Source of the DNA: a virus
Direction: 5' to 3' (one strand)
Virus record (IMG/VR): IMGVR_UViG_3300021365_000078
Location: 1 to 28,302 of that record
DNA length: 28,302 nt
Of this stretch, positions 1 to 5,443 are shown one piece after another. The notes beneath the pieces were generated by a model. That model had not been told where the DNA came from. It saw only the letters and a list, made by a program, of their open reading frames with translations, and searched no databases. Each line of letters starts with the position of its first letter. The first letter of the stretch is position 1. A program made the position numbers and the translations under genes.

Positions 1-1
1 T

Positions 2-136
2 TGGTTCCATTATGTGGTTGCTGACCATATCGGTGAGGCAATAAAAAAATATTTTAATAACCAATCTATTGGTTTTAATACTGAAAATAATGAAAGTCAA
101 TGTAAGTATTTAAAATCACTAGTGAGTGAGGCATAA
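2..136 (+). CDS. C-terminal part of an unidentified phage protein
   Basis: An open frame enters from the left edge and reads about 44 codons (starting W-F-H-Y-V-V-A-D-H) to a TAA. The stop shares its last A with the next gene's ATG (TAATG), the same coupling seen throughout this window, which supports real translation. The fragment is soluble in character, with no membrane segment. I do not recognise the family, and the N-terminal part lies outside the window. Confidence 0.6.
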   Translation, partial: WFHYVVADHIGEAIKKYFNNQSIGFNTENNESQCKYLKSLVSEA

Positions 137-462
137 TGAGTAATTTTAAAGACAACAGTGGTTTAGAAAAAATAAAATCAAAAATGTCACAAGAAGAGCG
201 TGATGAATTAATGAAAAAATTTTTAGAAAAAGGTGGCAAAATAGATAAACTGAAACCTGGTATGGCATATAATATGGGCTCTTTAGATAAATCAAAAAAA
301 CCTGCCTATACAAAAGAAGATATTGCAAAAGGTGTCAAGGGTAACACTCCTAGACCTAATTATGATACATATAAAAAAGGATCATACCACGACTATGATG
401 TTGGGGGCGATAAACCACCTAGGTGGGAAAGACAACCAAAAAATGAGATGGGAGGTAAATAG
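136..462 (+). CDS. Hypothetical Lys/Gly-rich protein, 108 aa
   Basis: The start overlaps the upstream stop as TAATG, so translation is probably coupled. The protein is hydrophilic and rich in Lys, Gly, Asp and Tyr. Its first 35 residues look helical and charged; the rest is Pro/Gly-rich and probably extended, ending in a basic segment with W-E-R and P-K-N. No signal peptide, membrane segment or catalytic motif is visible. It lies just upstream of the bS21 gene with a 3-nt gap. I cannot assign a function. Confidence 0.7.
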   Translation: MSNFKDNSGLEKIKSKMSQEERDELMKKFLEKGGKIDKLKPGMAYNMGSLDKSKKPAYTKEDIAKGVKGNTPRPNYDTYKKGSYHDYDVGGDKPPRWERQPKNEMGGK

Positions 463-465
463 TAA

Positions 466-708
466 ATGTCAATTACAGTAGAAGTAAGAGGTGACAATTT
501 AGAAAAGGCTTTACGTGTTCTTAAAAAGAAAGTGCAAAAAGCAGGAATAGTTAAAGAGTTAAGAGCTAAACAATATTTTTCTAAACCCTCTGAAATTAAA
601 AGAGAAAAGGCCAAAGAACGATCAAAAATTATTAGAAAAGCACAGAAAACTAATGATGAAATTCTTGGTTATAAGTGGATAAAAGGTACAAAAGTAAAAA
701 AAATATAA
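466..708 (+). CDS. rpsU: Ribosomal protein bS21 homologue (phage-encoded)
   Basis: The 80-aa protein matches the small ribosomal subunit protein bS21. An N-terminal V-E-V-R-G-D-N stretch is followed by L-E-K-A-L-R and K-K-K-V-Q-K-A-G-I, then the K-P-S-E element (about residues 41-44) and a Lys/Arg-rich tail. In the family bS21 sits near the anti-Shine-Dalgarno region of 16S rRNA and affects initiation. Phage copies are known from marine myophages including pelagiphages, where replacement of host S21 to favour phage mRNAs has been proposed. The tail after residue 55 continues past the core into a G-Y-K-W segment, so the protein is slightly longer than a typical 65-70 aa bS21. A strong GGAGG lies 10 nt before the ATG. 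The family call is firm; ribosome takeover is inference. Confidence 0.9.
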   Translation: MSITVEVRGDNLEKALRVLKKKVQKAGIVKELRAKQYFSKPSEIKREKAKERSKIIRKAQKTNDEILGYKWIKGTKVKKI

Positions 709-869
709 GAATTCTATACCGTCTGTGTTGAAAGAATATATATATTATTACTACATGGCTATTCATAAGACCTTGTAGAGGTGTAGATTGGGTAGATTAT
801 TCTACCTAAAAAAACGGTGATCTTTGCCAGTTTAACTCCGTGACAAAAGAAAACTGGCGCTTGAAATTA
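709..869 (+). other. Noncoding region with two inverted repeats
   Basis: No credible ORF lies between bS21 and the hsp20 promoter. Two perfect inverted repeats stand out: GGTAGA/TCTACC at 791-806 (6-bp stem, TTAT loop) and GCCAGTTT/AAACTGGC at 826-858 (8-bp stem, 17-nt loop). Neither is followed by a T tract, so they are not standard intrinsic terminators. They could stabilise the bS21 mRNA 3' end, be a small RNA, or be a factor-dependent terminator. No tRNA fold was found here. Confidence 0.4.
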
Positions 870-877
870 TATAAATA
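870..877 (+). promoter_or_regulatory. T4-type late promoter for hsp20
   Basis: TATAAATA is an exact match to the T4 late -10 element, followed by ATTATT, which resembles the extended late consensus. No -35 is expected, because late sigma gp55 uses only this box. The predicted start near 884 gives a leader of about 63 nt that contains the folded elements before hsp20. Confidence 0.75.
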
Positions 878-894
878 ATTATTATATAATATAT

Positions 895-949
895 GAACGC
901 CTTATAGGGTTCAGAAAATAAACTTTGCTTAACAAAAGGAGGTTATATG
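895..949 (+). promoter_or_regulatory. ROSE-like RNA thermometer candidate, hsp20 leader
   Basis: Two hairpins can form. The first is GAAC/GTTC at 895-912 with an inner CC/GG and one bulged G. The second, at 921-944, pairs AACTTTGCT with AGGAGGTT around a 7-nt loop and sequesters the whole Shine-Dalgarno. The anti-SD strand contains TTGCT (925-929), the U(U/C)GCU hallmark of ROSE thermometers, in which U-U-(bulged G)-C-U pairs with AGGA. ROSE elements are known upstream of small heat-shock genes in alpha- and gammaproteobacteria. The location before an Hsp20 gene makes the match persuasive, but the pairing was worked out by eye. Confidence 0.65.
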
Positions 950-1399
950 ACCAATACAAAAGCACTATCTATTTTCAATCAATTAAGACCATTATCAGTA
1001 GGATTTGACGACATGTTCGATCATTTCGAATCTATGTTTGATCACCCTACGGTTAATTATCCACCATACAATCTAGTTAAGACAGGAACTCATAAATTCG
1101 ATATTGAGATTGCTCTTGCAGGTTTCAATAAAAAAGATATTGAGATCACTAGTGAGAACAATATACTAACTATCGAGTCTAAAGTCTCATCTGTTGCTGT
1201 AGATTCAGTTGGTGCTGATAAACCAAAAGATCAGGCAATGATTCATAAAGGTATCTCAAAAAGATACTTTAAAAGATCGTTTACTATCGCTGATGATGTT
1301 GAAGTTAAAGGTGCCGAGTTAAAAGACGGCCTATTGAAAGTGTCTATGGAGAAGATTATTCCAGATGCTAAAAAACTAAAGACTATATCTATTACATAA
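947..1399 (+). CDS. Small heat-shock protein Hsp20, IbpA-like
   Basis: This 150-aa protein has the IbpA/Hsp20 layout. An N-terminal arm carries G-F-D-D-M-F (about residues 19-24). It is followed by Y-P-P-Y-N-L (about 38-43) opening the alpha-crystallin domain, then A-L-A-G-F and the long I-T-S-E-N-N-I-L-T-I-E strand. The C-terminal part contains L-K-D-G-L-L-K-V near residues 125-132 and ends in I-S-I-T. Hsp20 proteins are ATP-independent holdases that bind unfolding proteins. Hsp20 is common in T4-like marine phages, where a role in virion protein folding is suspected. A late promoter at 870 and an SD-sequestering hairpin at 921-944 suggest late expression with temperature control. Confidence 0.93.
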   Translation: MTNTKALSIFNQLRPLSVGFDDMFDHFESMFDHPTVNYPPYNLVKTGTHKFDIEIALAGFNKKDIEITSENNILTIESKVSSVAVDSVGADKPKDQAMIHKGISKRYFKRSFTIADDVEVKGAELKDGLLKVSMEKIIPDAKKLKTISIT

Positions 1400-1406
1400 C
1401 AAACCA

Positions 1407-1439
1407 ATACGTGCTATGTTTTAAACGCATAGCACGTAT
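1407..1439 (+). terminator. Strong hairpin after hsp20, possible terminator
   Basis: ATACGTGCTATG (1407-1418) pairs perfectly with CATAGCACGTAT (1428-1439), giving a 12-bp stem with a 9-nt loop just after the hsp20 stop. There is no T tract; the 3' arm runs directly into the next TATAAATA box. It may terminate or stabilise the hsp20 transcript and insulate the riboswitch unit. Confidence 0.55.
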
Positions 1440-1444
1440 AAATA
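1437..1444 (+). promoter_or_regulatory. T4-type late promoter driving the riboswitch transcript
   Basis: An exact TATAAATA followed by CTTAAT. Counting 7 nt from its last base puts +1 at about 1451, the first base of the glutamine aptamer. The box overlaps the 3' arm of the preceding hairpin, so stem formation and promoter share sequence. Confidence 0.75.
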
Positions 1445-1450
1445 CTTAAT

Positions 1451-1503
1451 ATCGTTCATCTATTCAATAGACGGAAGTACCTATTAAGGGAAGGAACGCA
1501 CCT
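1451..1503 (+). promoter_or_regulatory. Glutamine riboswitch (glnA / Downstream-peptide family)
   Basis: The conserved core of the glutamine aptamer is present: ATCGTTCATC at 1451-1460, GACGGAAGTA at 1470-1479 and GAAGGAACGCACC ending at 1502. The stems fit the three-way junction: P1 CGTTC (1453-1457) with GAACG (1494-1498), P2 TCTA (1459-1462) with TAGA (1468-1471), and P3 CCT (1480-1482) with AGG (1487-1489). The family binds L-glutamine and is known from cyanobacteria, cyanophages and marine metagenomes. GCACCT (1498-1503) is complementary to part of the AGGAGGGTG ribosome-binding region at 1513-1521, so control is probably translational. The aptamer match is strong; the switching mechanism is inferred. 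Confidence 0.88.
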
Positions 1504-1522
1504 AACTATAAAAGGAGGGTGT

Positions 1523-1732
1523 ATGAGCTTTTTAAGTGAAAGTAGATTTACCCATTTATTTAAAGCAAGAAATAAAGCAAAAAAGATTGCTGACAAAGCA
1601 AAATCATTAATGTTTAGTAGAAGTGAAGTAAATATAAATGGTGGAGGCACTTCAGGTTACACAGTAAAAGAGGGTGCTAACAAAGGTAAAATCTTAGGAC
1701 ACAATTCAACTAAATCTACAAATAATTGGTAG
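1523..1732 (+). CDS. Small protein under glutamine riboswitch control, 69 aa
   Basis: This small basic protein follows the riboswitch with a strong AAAGGAGGG ribosome site. The N-terminal half (residues 8-34) is Lys/Arg/Ala-rich and probably helical, with K-A-R-N-K-A-K-K and F-S-R-S-E. The C-terminal half is Gly/Ser/Thr/Asn-rich and likely disordered, ending in N-N-W. In cyanobacteria this riboswitch family controls short proteins including a glutamine synthetase inactivating factor. A small basic protein here fits that theme, but I see no alignment good enough to call it an inactivating factor. A role in sensing or steering host nitrogen metabolism during late infection is inference from the switch alone. 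Confidence 0.8.
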   Translation: MSFLSESRFTHLFKARNKAKKIADKAKSLMFSRSEVNINGGGTSGYTVKEGANKGKILGHNSTKSTNNW

Positions 1733-1741
1733 TACAGACGC

Positions 1742-1770
1742 TTGACAAACTGACGTGATTCGTGTATAAT
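1742..1770 (+). promoter_or_regulatory. Consensus sigma70 promoter for peroxiredoxin
   Basis: TTGACA (1742-1747) and TATAAT (1765-1770) are separated by exactly 17 bp, a perfect consensus pair. The predicted start near 1777 leaves a roughly 21-nt leader with an AGGAG site before the ATG at 1798. It should be read by host RNA polymerase early in infection. Confidence 0.9.
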
Positions 1771-1797
1771 TAGATTATTAAATAGGAGAAATAAATT

Positions 1798-2322
1798 ATG
1801 AAACAAGGTGATAGAATACCTGATATTAGTTTTAGAACTAGATCATTAGGTGAATGGAAGAATATCAGTACAGATGACTACTTCAAAGGTAAGCGAGTAA
1901 TATTGTTTGCTCTACCTGGTGCATTTACTCCAACATGTTCAAATCAACAACTACCTGGTTACGAAAAATTACATGACGTATTTAAACAACATGGTATAGA
2001 TGAAATTTATTGTTTATCAATAAATGATTCTTATGTGATGAACGCTTGGGCTGCTAATCAAAAATTAGAAAAAGTTAAAGTGATACCTGATGGTAATGGT
2101 GACTTTACAGATCAAGTAGATATGCTTGTAGAAAAAACCGATTGTGGTTTTGGTATGAGATCATGGCGTTACGCTGCAATTATAAATGATGGTACCGTTG
2201 AAGTTATGTTTGAGGAACCTGGTAAGGTTGATAACAATGATGGAGATCCATATAGTGTATCTTCGCCAGAGAATGTATTGAAATATTTACAATCAATAGC
2301 TGTTGACTCAAATGCAATTTAG
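1798..2322 (+). CDS. Peroxiredoxin, AhpC/TSA superfamily, Prx5-like
   Basis: At 174 aa this matches atypical 2-Cys peroxiredoxins of the Prx5 group. The active site P-G-A-F-T-P-T-C ends at the peroxidatic Cys47, with Thr44 of the T-x-x-C triad. A further conserved block K-T-D-C-G-F-G-M-R-S-W-R-Y covers about residues 113-125 and contains Cys116 and the expected Arg. Cys72 is another candidate partner. The enzyme reduces H2O2 or alkyl peroxides using thioredoxin- or glutathione-linked reductants in the cytoplasm. Its consensus host-type promoter suggests early expression, plausibly to protect phage replication from oxidative damage. The family is secure; the resolving cysteine and electron donor are not. 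Confidence 0.92.
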   Translation: MKQGDRIPDISFRTRSLGEWKNISTDDYFKGKRVILFALPGAFTPTCSNQQLPGYEKLHDVFKQHGIDEIYCLSINDSYVMNAWAANQKLEKVKVIPDGNGDFTDQVDMLVEKTDCGFGMRSWRYAAIINDGTVEVMFEEPGKVDNNDGDPYSVSSPENVLKYLQSIAVDSNAI

Positions 2323-2331
2323 TGATATAAT
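2303..2331 (+). promoter_or_regulatory. Extended -10 sigma70 promoter inside the peroxiredoxin 3' end
   Basis: TTGACT (2303-2308), a 17-bp spacer and TATAAT (2326-2331) preceded by TGA, which is an extended -10. The predicted +1 is 2338, the A of the next gene's ATG, so the transcript is expected to be leaderless. Confidence 0.85.
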
Positions 2332-2337
2332 AATATT

Positions 2338-2601
2338 ATGAAATACAATGAAGATAAGATACTAAAGGAGATCAAAGAGTATATTGAGTCTACATATGGA
2401 CAACATTACTCATCTGGTAAAGATGGTATACAAACTTTAGATTTATTAAAGTCTATTGGTATTAAGAGTGATTTTTGTCAGGCAAATGCAATCAAGTATT
2501 TGTCAAGGTATGGCAGAAAAAGTGGTTATAATCGTAAAGACTTGCTTAAAGCATTACATTATGTTATACTATTATTAAATAATGATAAGGAGAAGAAATG
2601 A
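2338..2601 (+). CDS. DUF3310-type small protein
   Basis: The 87-aa protein carries the DUF3310 signature in its second half: F-C-x-A-N-A-I-K-Y-L-S-R-Y-G-R-K followed by D-L-L-K-A-L-H-Y-V-I-L-L-L (about residues 45-80). This family is widespread in phages and sometimes loosely annotated as nucleotide-kinase-like, but its activity is unknown. No Walker motif is present here. The promoter places +1 at the start codon and no Shine-Dalgarno is visible, so translation is probably leaderless. The 3' end overlaps gp45 as ATGA, so it heads the replication operon. Confidence 0.8.
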   Translation: MKYNEDKILKEIKEYIESTYGQHYSSGKDGIQTLDLLKSIGIKSDFCQANAIKYLSRYGRKSGYNRKDLLKALHYVILLLNNDKEKK

Positions 2602-3263
2602 AAATAAGTGATAATACGATTAGTATATTAAGAAATTTTAGTGACATAAATGCTAATATACTATTTAAACCTGGTAAAACTTTAAATACAGTTTCTACCA
2701 TGAAAAACATTATGGCAAAGGCTGATATTGAAGATGAATTTGAAACTGAATTTGGCATATATGATTTGCCAGAGTTTTTAAGAGCGATTGATTCTTTCAG
2801 ACAACCGCTTTTAAAATTTAACGGTTCAGCGAATCTGAAAATACAAGATGAAAAAACATCTCTTTCAGCAAGATATGCTTTTGCTGATAAGTCGACTTTA
2901 GTAACACCTACTAAAGATATTAAAATGCCAGATCAAACAGTTTCATTTACATTGAAAAATGAAGACTATGATTCTGTTAAAAAGTTATATACTAACTTGA
3001 GTCTACCCGATATTGCTTTTATAGGTGAAAAAGGCAAGATCAAATTAGTTGCTTTAGATAAAAAAAATAGTAACTCAAATGAATCATCAATTACAGTAGG
3101 TGCAACAGATTTAGAGTTTACTGCATATATTAAGGCCGAGAATATGAAAATTATTCCTGGTGAATATGAAGTTGTTTTATCGAAGGCAAAGATTGCTCAC
3201 TTCATAAACAAAAAGGTTAAAGTACAGTATTGGATTGCTTTAGAAGCTGACTCAACATTTTAA
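2598..3263 (+). CDS. 45: Sliding clamp, T4 gp45-like
   Basis: The 221-aa product aligns by eye with T4 gp45 (228 aa). The N-terminal K-I-S-D-N-T-I-S-I-L-R-N-F matches the family start, and A-D-I-E-D-E-F plus F-G-I-Y-D-L-P-E-F-L (about residues 52-61) form the conserved core. gp45 is the trimeric processivity clamp that tethers gp43 to DNA and, in T4, also serves as the mobile activator of late transcription with gp33 and gp55. That is relevant because TATAAATA late promoters occur in this window. An AAGGAG ribosome site precedes the ATG. The gene is immediately followed by gp44, as in T4. Confidence 0.93.
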   Translation: MKISDNTISILRNFSDINANILFKPGKTLNTVSTMKNIMAKADIEDEFETEFGIYDLPEFLRAIDSFRQPLLKFNGSANLKIQDEKTSLSARYAFADKSTLVTPTKDIKMPDQTVSFTLKNEDYDSVKKLYTNLSLPDIAFIGEKGKIKLVALDKKNSNSNESSITVGATDLEFTAYIKAENMKIIPGEYEVVLSKAKIAHFINKKVKVQYWIALEADSTF

Positions 3264-3272
3264 GGTGGTAAT

Positions 3273-4217
3273 ATGTCAGATTTTCTATGGGTTGAAAAAT
3301 ACCGTCCACGAAAAATATCAGAATGTATCTTAACTGAAGATTTAAAGAATACTTTTTCTAAATTTCTTTCTCAAAAAGAAATACCAAATCTTCTTCTTTC
3401 AGGCACAGCAGGTACGGGTAAAACAACAGTTGCTCGTGCCTTGTGTGAAGAACTAGGTGCTGATTACTTAATCATCAATGGTTCAGATGAAGGTAGACAT
3501 ATTGATACTTTACGTACCACAATCAAAAACTTTGCGTCCACTGTATCACTAGACGAATCAAGTACACATAAAGTTATTATTATAGATGAGGCAGACTATA
3601 TGAACGCTGATAGTGTTCAACCTGCATTACGTAATTTTATTGAAACGTTTTATAAAAATTGTAGATTTATTTTTACTTGCAATTTTAAAAACAAAATCAT
3701 ACCTGCATTGCATAGTCGTTGTACAGTTATTGACTTTCGTATTACAAATGGCCAAAAAATTAAAACTGCCACTGCATTTATGGAAAGATTAGGTGTTATT
3801 CTTAAAGATGAGAATATAGAATTTGACAAAAAGGTACTTGCTGAATTAATACAAAGACATTATCCAGACTTTCGTAGAACTATCAATGAATTACAAAGAT
3901 ATTCCGTAAGAGGTAAAATTGATAGTGGCATACTTATATCAATGTCAGATATGAATAATAAAGAGTTAGTCAAGTTATTAAAAGAAAAACGATTTGGTGA
4001 TATGAGAAAATGGGTTATTGAAAACCTTGACAAAGATCCTTCTTCACTATTCAGTGGCATTTACGATATACTATATAAGAATCTACAACCACAATCTATA
4101 CCTGCAGCTGTGTTAACGATTGCTGATTACCAATATAAATCAGCTTTTGTAGCTGACCATGAGATAAATATGGTTGCGTGTCTGACACAGATCATGGCAG
4201 AATGTAAATTTAAGTAG
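3273..4217 (+). CDS. 44: Clamp loader large subunit, T4 gp44-like AAA+ ATPase
   Basis: A 314-aa AAA+ protein beginning F-L-W-V-E-K-Y-R-P, the usual start of clamp-loader ATPases. Walker A is G-T-A-G-T-G-K-T (residues 44-51), Walker B/DEAD is I-I-D-E-A-D (103-108), sensor 1 is T-C-N (135-137) and the S-R-C arginine-finger motif is at 148-150. With gp62 it opens the gp45 ring and loads it at primer junctions using ATP. T4 gp44 is 319 aa, so the gene is full length. In T4 gene 62 follows directly; here a 52-aa ORF and two tRNAs intervene. Confidence 0.95.
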   Translation: MSDFLWVEKYRPRKISECILTEDLKNTFSKFLSQKEIPNLLLSGTAGTGKTTVARALCEELGADYLIINGSDEGRHIDTLRTTIKNFASTVSLDESSTHKVIIIDEADYMNADSVQPALRNFIETFYKNCRFIFTCNFKNKIIPALHSRCTVIDFRITNGQKIKTATAFMERLGVILKDENIEFDKKVLAELIQRHYPDFRRTINELQRYSVRGKIDSGILISMSDMNNKELVKLLKEKRFGDMRKWVIENLDKDPSSLFSGIYDILYKNLQPQSIPAAVLTIADYQYKSAFVADHEINMVACLTQIMAECKFK

Positions 4218-4225
4218 AGGATAAA

Positions 4226-4384
4226 ATGGCAAGAAGAACATTATTGAGAACTTTAATAGTAAAGTTAAGAATGTGGTATGCTGATATAAGAGGTCATCAT
4301 GGTAAAAGATGGGATTATGAACCAAGCGATTACTATATGGGTTCACATAAAGGTCATATAAAACACGAAAAAAAATATAAATGA
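4226..4384 (+). CDS. Small basic protein between gp44 and tRNAs, 52 aa
   Basis: An ORF of 52 codons starts 8 nt after the gp44 stop with an AGAGG ribosome site. It fills nearly all the space up to the tRNA-Asn. The product is very basic and His/Tyr-rich: M-A-R-R-T-L-L-R-T-L, then W-Y-A-D-I-R-G-H-H-G-K-R-W and a tail H-K-G-H-I-K-H-E-K-K-Y-K. It looks like a nucleic-acid-binding peptide, but no family is recognised. Confidence 0.6.
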   Translation: MARRTLLRTLIVKLRMWYADIRGHHGKRWDYEPSDYYMGSHKGHIKHEKKYK

Positions 4385-4389
4385 AATAT

Positions 4390-4465
4390 TCCGAAGTAGC
4401 TCAGTTGGTAGAGCAGTTGACTGTTAATCAATTGGTCGCAGGTTCGAGTCCTGCCTTCGGAGCCA
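4390..4465 (+). tRNA. tRNA-Asn (GTT)
   Basis: A full cloverleaf can be drawn. The acceptor is TCCGAAG (4390-4396) with CTTCGGA (4455-4461). The D arm is AGCTCAGTTGGTAGAGC. The anticodon stem TTGA/TCAA flanks loop CTGTTAA with anticodon GTT, and the T arm carries GGTTCGAGTCC. Discriminator G is followed by an encoded CCA. Confidence 0.96.
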
Positions 4466-4467
4466 GA

Positions 4468-4543
4468 GCCGTTTTAGCTCAGTTGGTAGAGCAACTGATT
4501 TGTAATCAGTAGGTCCGCGGTTCAAATCCGTGAAGCGGCACCA
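4468..4543 (+). tRNA. tRNA-Thr (TGT)
   Basis: The acceptor GCCGTTT (4468-4474) pairs with AAGCGGC (4533-4539) including one G-T pair. The anticodon stem CTGAT/ATCAG flanks loop TTGTA with anticodon TGT, which reads ACA. The T arm has GGTTCAAATCC, the discriminator is A, and CCA is encoded. It lies 2 nt after tRNA-Asn, so both probably come from one precursor within the replication operon. Confidence 0.96.
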
Positions 4544-4554
4544 GAAAGTATATT

Positions 4555-4953
4555 ATGATAGAATATAAATTAAGTGATTATTTGAATGCCATCAACTGGT
4601 CTAAGGTAGACTTACTTGATGGAGACGATTTAACTTGGGAAAAAAAGTATCCACCATTTGTTATAAATCGTTGTTTATCTCAACATGTTGACGCCATAAT
4701 GATGGCAAATGAAGTTAACATGAGACATTATATCAGCAATAGGTTACAGTTTCATTTTTTGATAAATAGTATTCGTAAGAGAAAGAGGTTTGGCGGTAAA
4801 TGGGCCAATGCGTCTAAATCTAAAAATTTAGAGTATGTGAAAGAATATTATGGTTACAACAACACAAAGGCAAAAGTAGCCCTTGACATACTGGACAAAA
4901 AACAATTAGACTTTATCAAACATAAGTTAGATAAAGGTGGGAGAGAAAAATAA
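4555..4953 (+). CDS. 62: Clamp loader small subunit, T4 gp62-like
   Basis: At 132 aa this matches the short gp62 form of marine T4-like phages (T4 is 187 aa). Signature elements are W-E-K-K-Y-P-P-F-V-I-N-R-C-L-S (about residues 28-42), A-N-E-V-N-M (50s) and F-L-I-N-S-I-R-K-R-K-R-F. gp62 is the non-ATPase partner of gp44 in the clamp loader. The start lies 12 nt after the tRNA-Thr CCA end with no good Shine-Dalgarno, so expression may depend on processing of the tRNA-containing transcript. The stop overlaps regA as TAATG. Confidence 0.88.
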   Translation: MIEYKLSDYLNAINWSKVDLLDGDDLTWEKKYPPFVINRCLSQHVDAIMMANEVNMRHYISNRLQFHFLINSIRKRKRFGGKWANASKSKNLEYVKEYYGYNNTKAKVALDILDKKQLDFIKHKLDKGGREK

Positions 4954-5426
4954 TGAATGAGACTTACAGTTGGTCACCTGAACAAATGCTTGAAGTTACT
5001 ATTAAGCAACCAGATGATTTTTTAAAAATTAGAGAAACACTATCACGGATAGGTGTAGCCAGTAGAAAAGATAAAAAACTATATCAATCGTGTCATATTT
5101 TGCATAAACAAGGAAAATATTACATTGTTCATTTTAAAGAACTTTTTGCTTTAGATGGCAAAAAATCTACTTTAATTGAGAATGATATACAAAGAAGGAA
5201 TACAATTTCTGTTTTAATGCAGGATTGGGGTTTACTTACAATCTTAAAACCAGAAGAAGCACAAAATAAAGCTCCTTTATCGCAAATAAAAATTATTGCA
5301 TTTAAAGAAAAGAAAGAGTGGAGTTTAGAGGCTAAATATAATATCGGTAAAAAAGAAAACACTGAAAGTAAATCTAAACAAGAAGAAGTTGAAAAAACTG
5401 AAGAAATAGTACAAACTGAAAATTAA
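4953..5426 (+). CDS. regA: Translational repressor RegA
   Basis: The family core runs from about residue 12 to 134: M-L-E-V-T-I-K-Q-P-D-D-F-L-K-I-R-E-T-L, then L-Y-Q-S-C-H-I-L-H-K, Y-Y-I-V-H-F-K-E-L-F and I-I-A-F-K-E-K-K-E-W. These match T4 RegA (122 aa), which binds early mRNA start regions, including clamp-loader mRNAs, and blocks translation. This version has an 11-residue N-terminal extension, if the overlapping ATG at 4953 is used, and an acidic/Lys-rich tail of about 20 residues. An internal ATG at 4986 begins exactly where T4 RegA begins, but it has no ribosome site. The order gp62-regA-gp43 has only one gene inserted compared with T4. Confidence 0.92.
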   Translation: MNETYSWSPEQMLEVTIKQPDDFLKIRETLSRIGVASRKDKKLYQSCHILHKQGKYYIVHFKELFALDGKKSTLIENDIQRRNTISVLMQDWGLLTILKPEEAQNKAPLSQIKIIAFKEKKEWSLEAKYNIGKKENTESKSKQEEVEKTEEIVQTEN

Positions 5427-5443
5427 TATTATAGGAGTATATT

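Noticed and set aside
393-614. Minus-strand ORFs across the window (for example here, at 5973-6254 and at 14504-14929)
   Set aside because: All lie opposite well-supported + strand genes, lack ribosome sites and read as low-complexity hydrophobic shadows of AT-rich codons.
791-806. Hairpin as intrinsic terminator after bS21
   Set aside because: The stem is only 6 bp and is followed by an A run, not a T tract, on the + strand; listed as an unexplained repeat instead.
1523-1732. Calling the riboswitch-linked ORF a glutamine synthetase inactivating factor
   Set aside because: Size and basic charge are compatible, but I could not align convincing conserved residues, so the name is not justified.
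4428-4433. TTGACT as a -35 box
   Set aside because: It is part of the tRNA-Asn anticodon stem and has no -10 at a proper distance.
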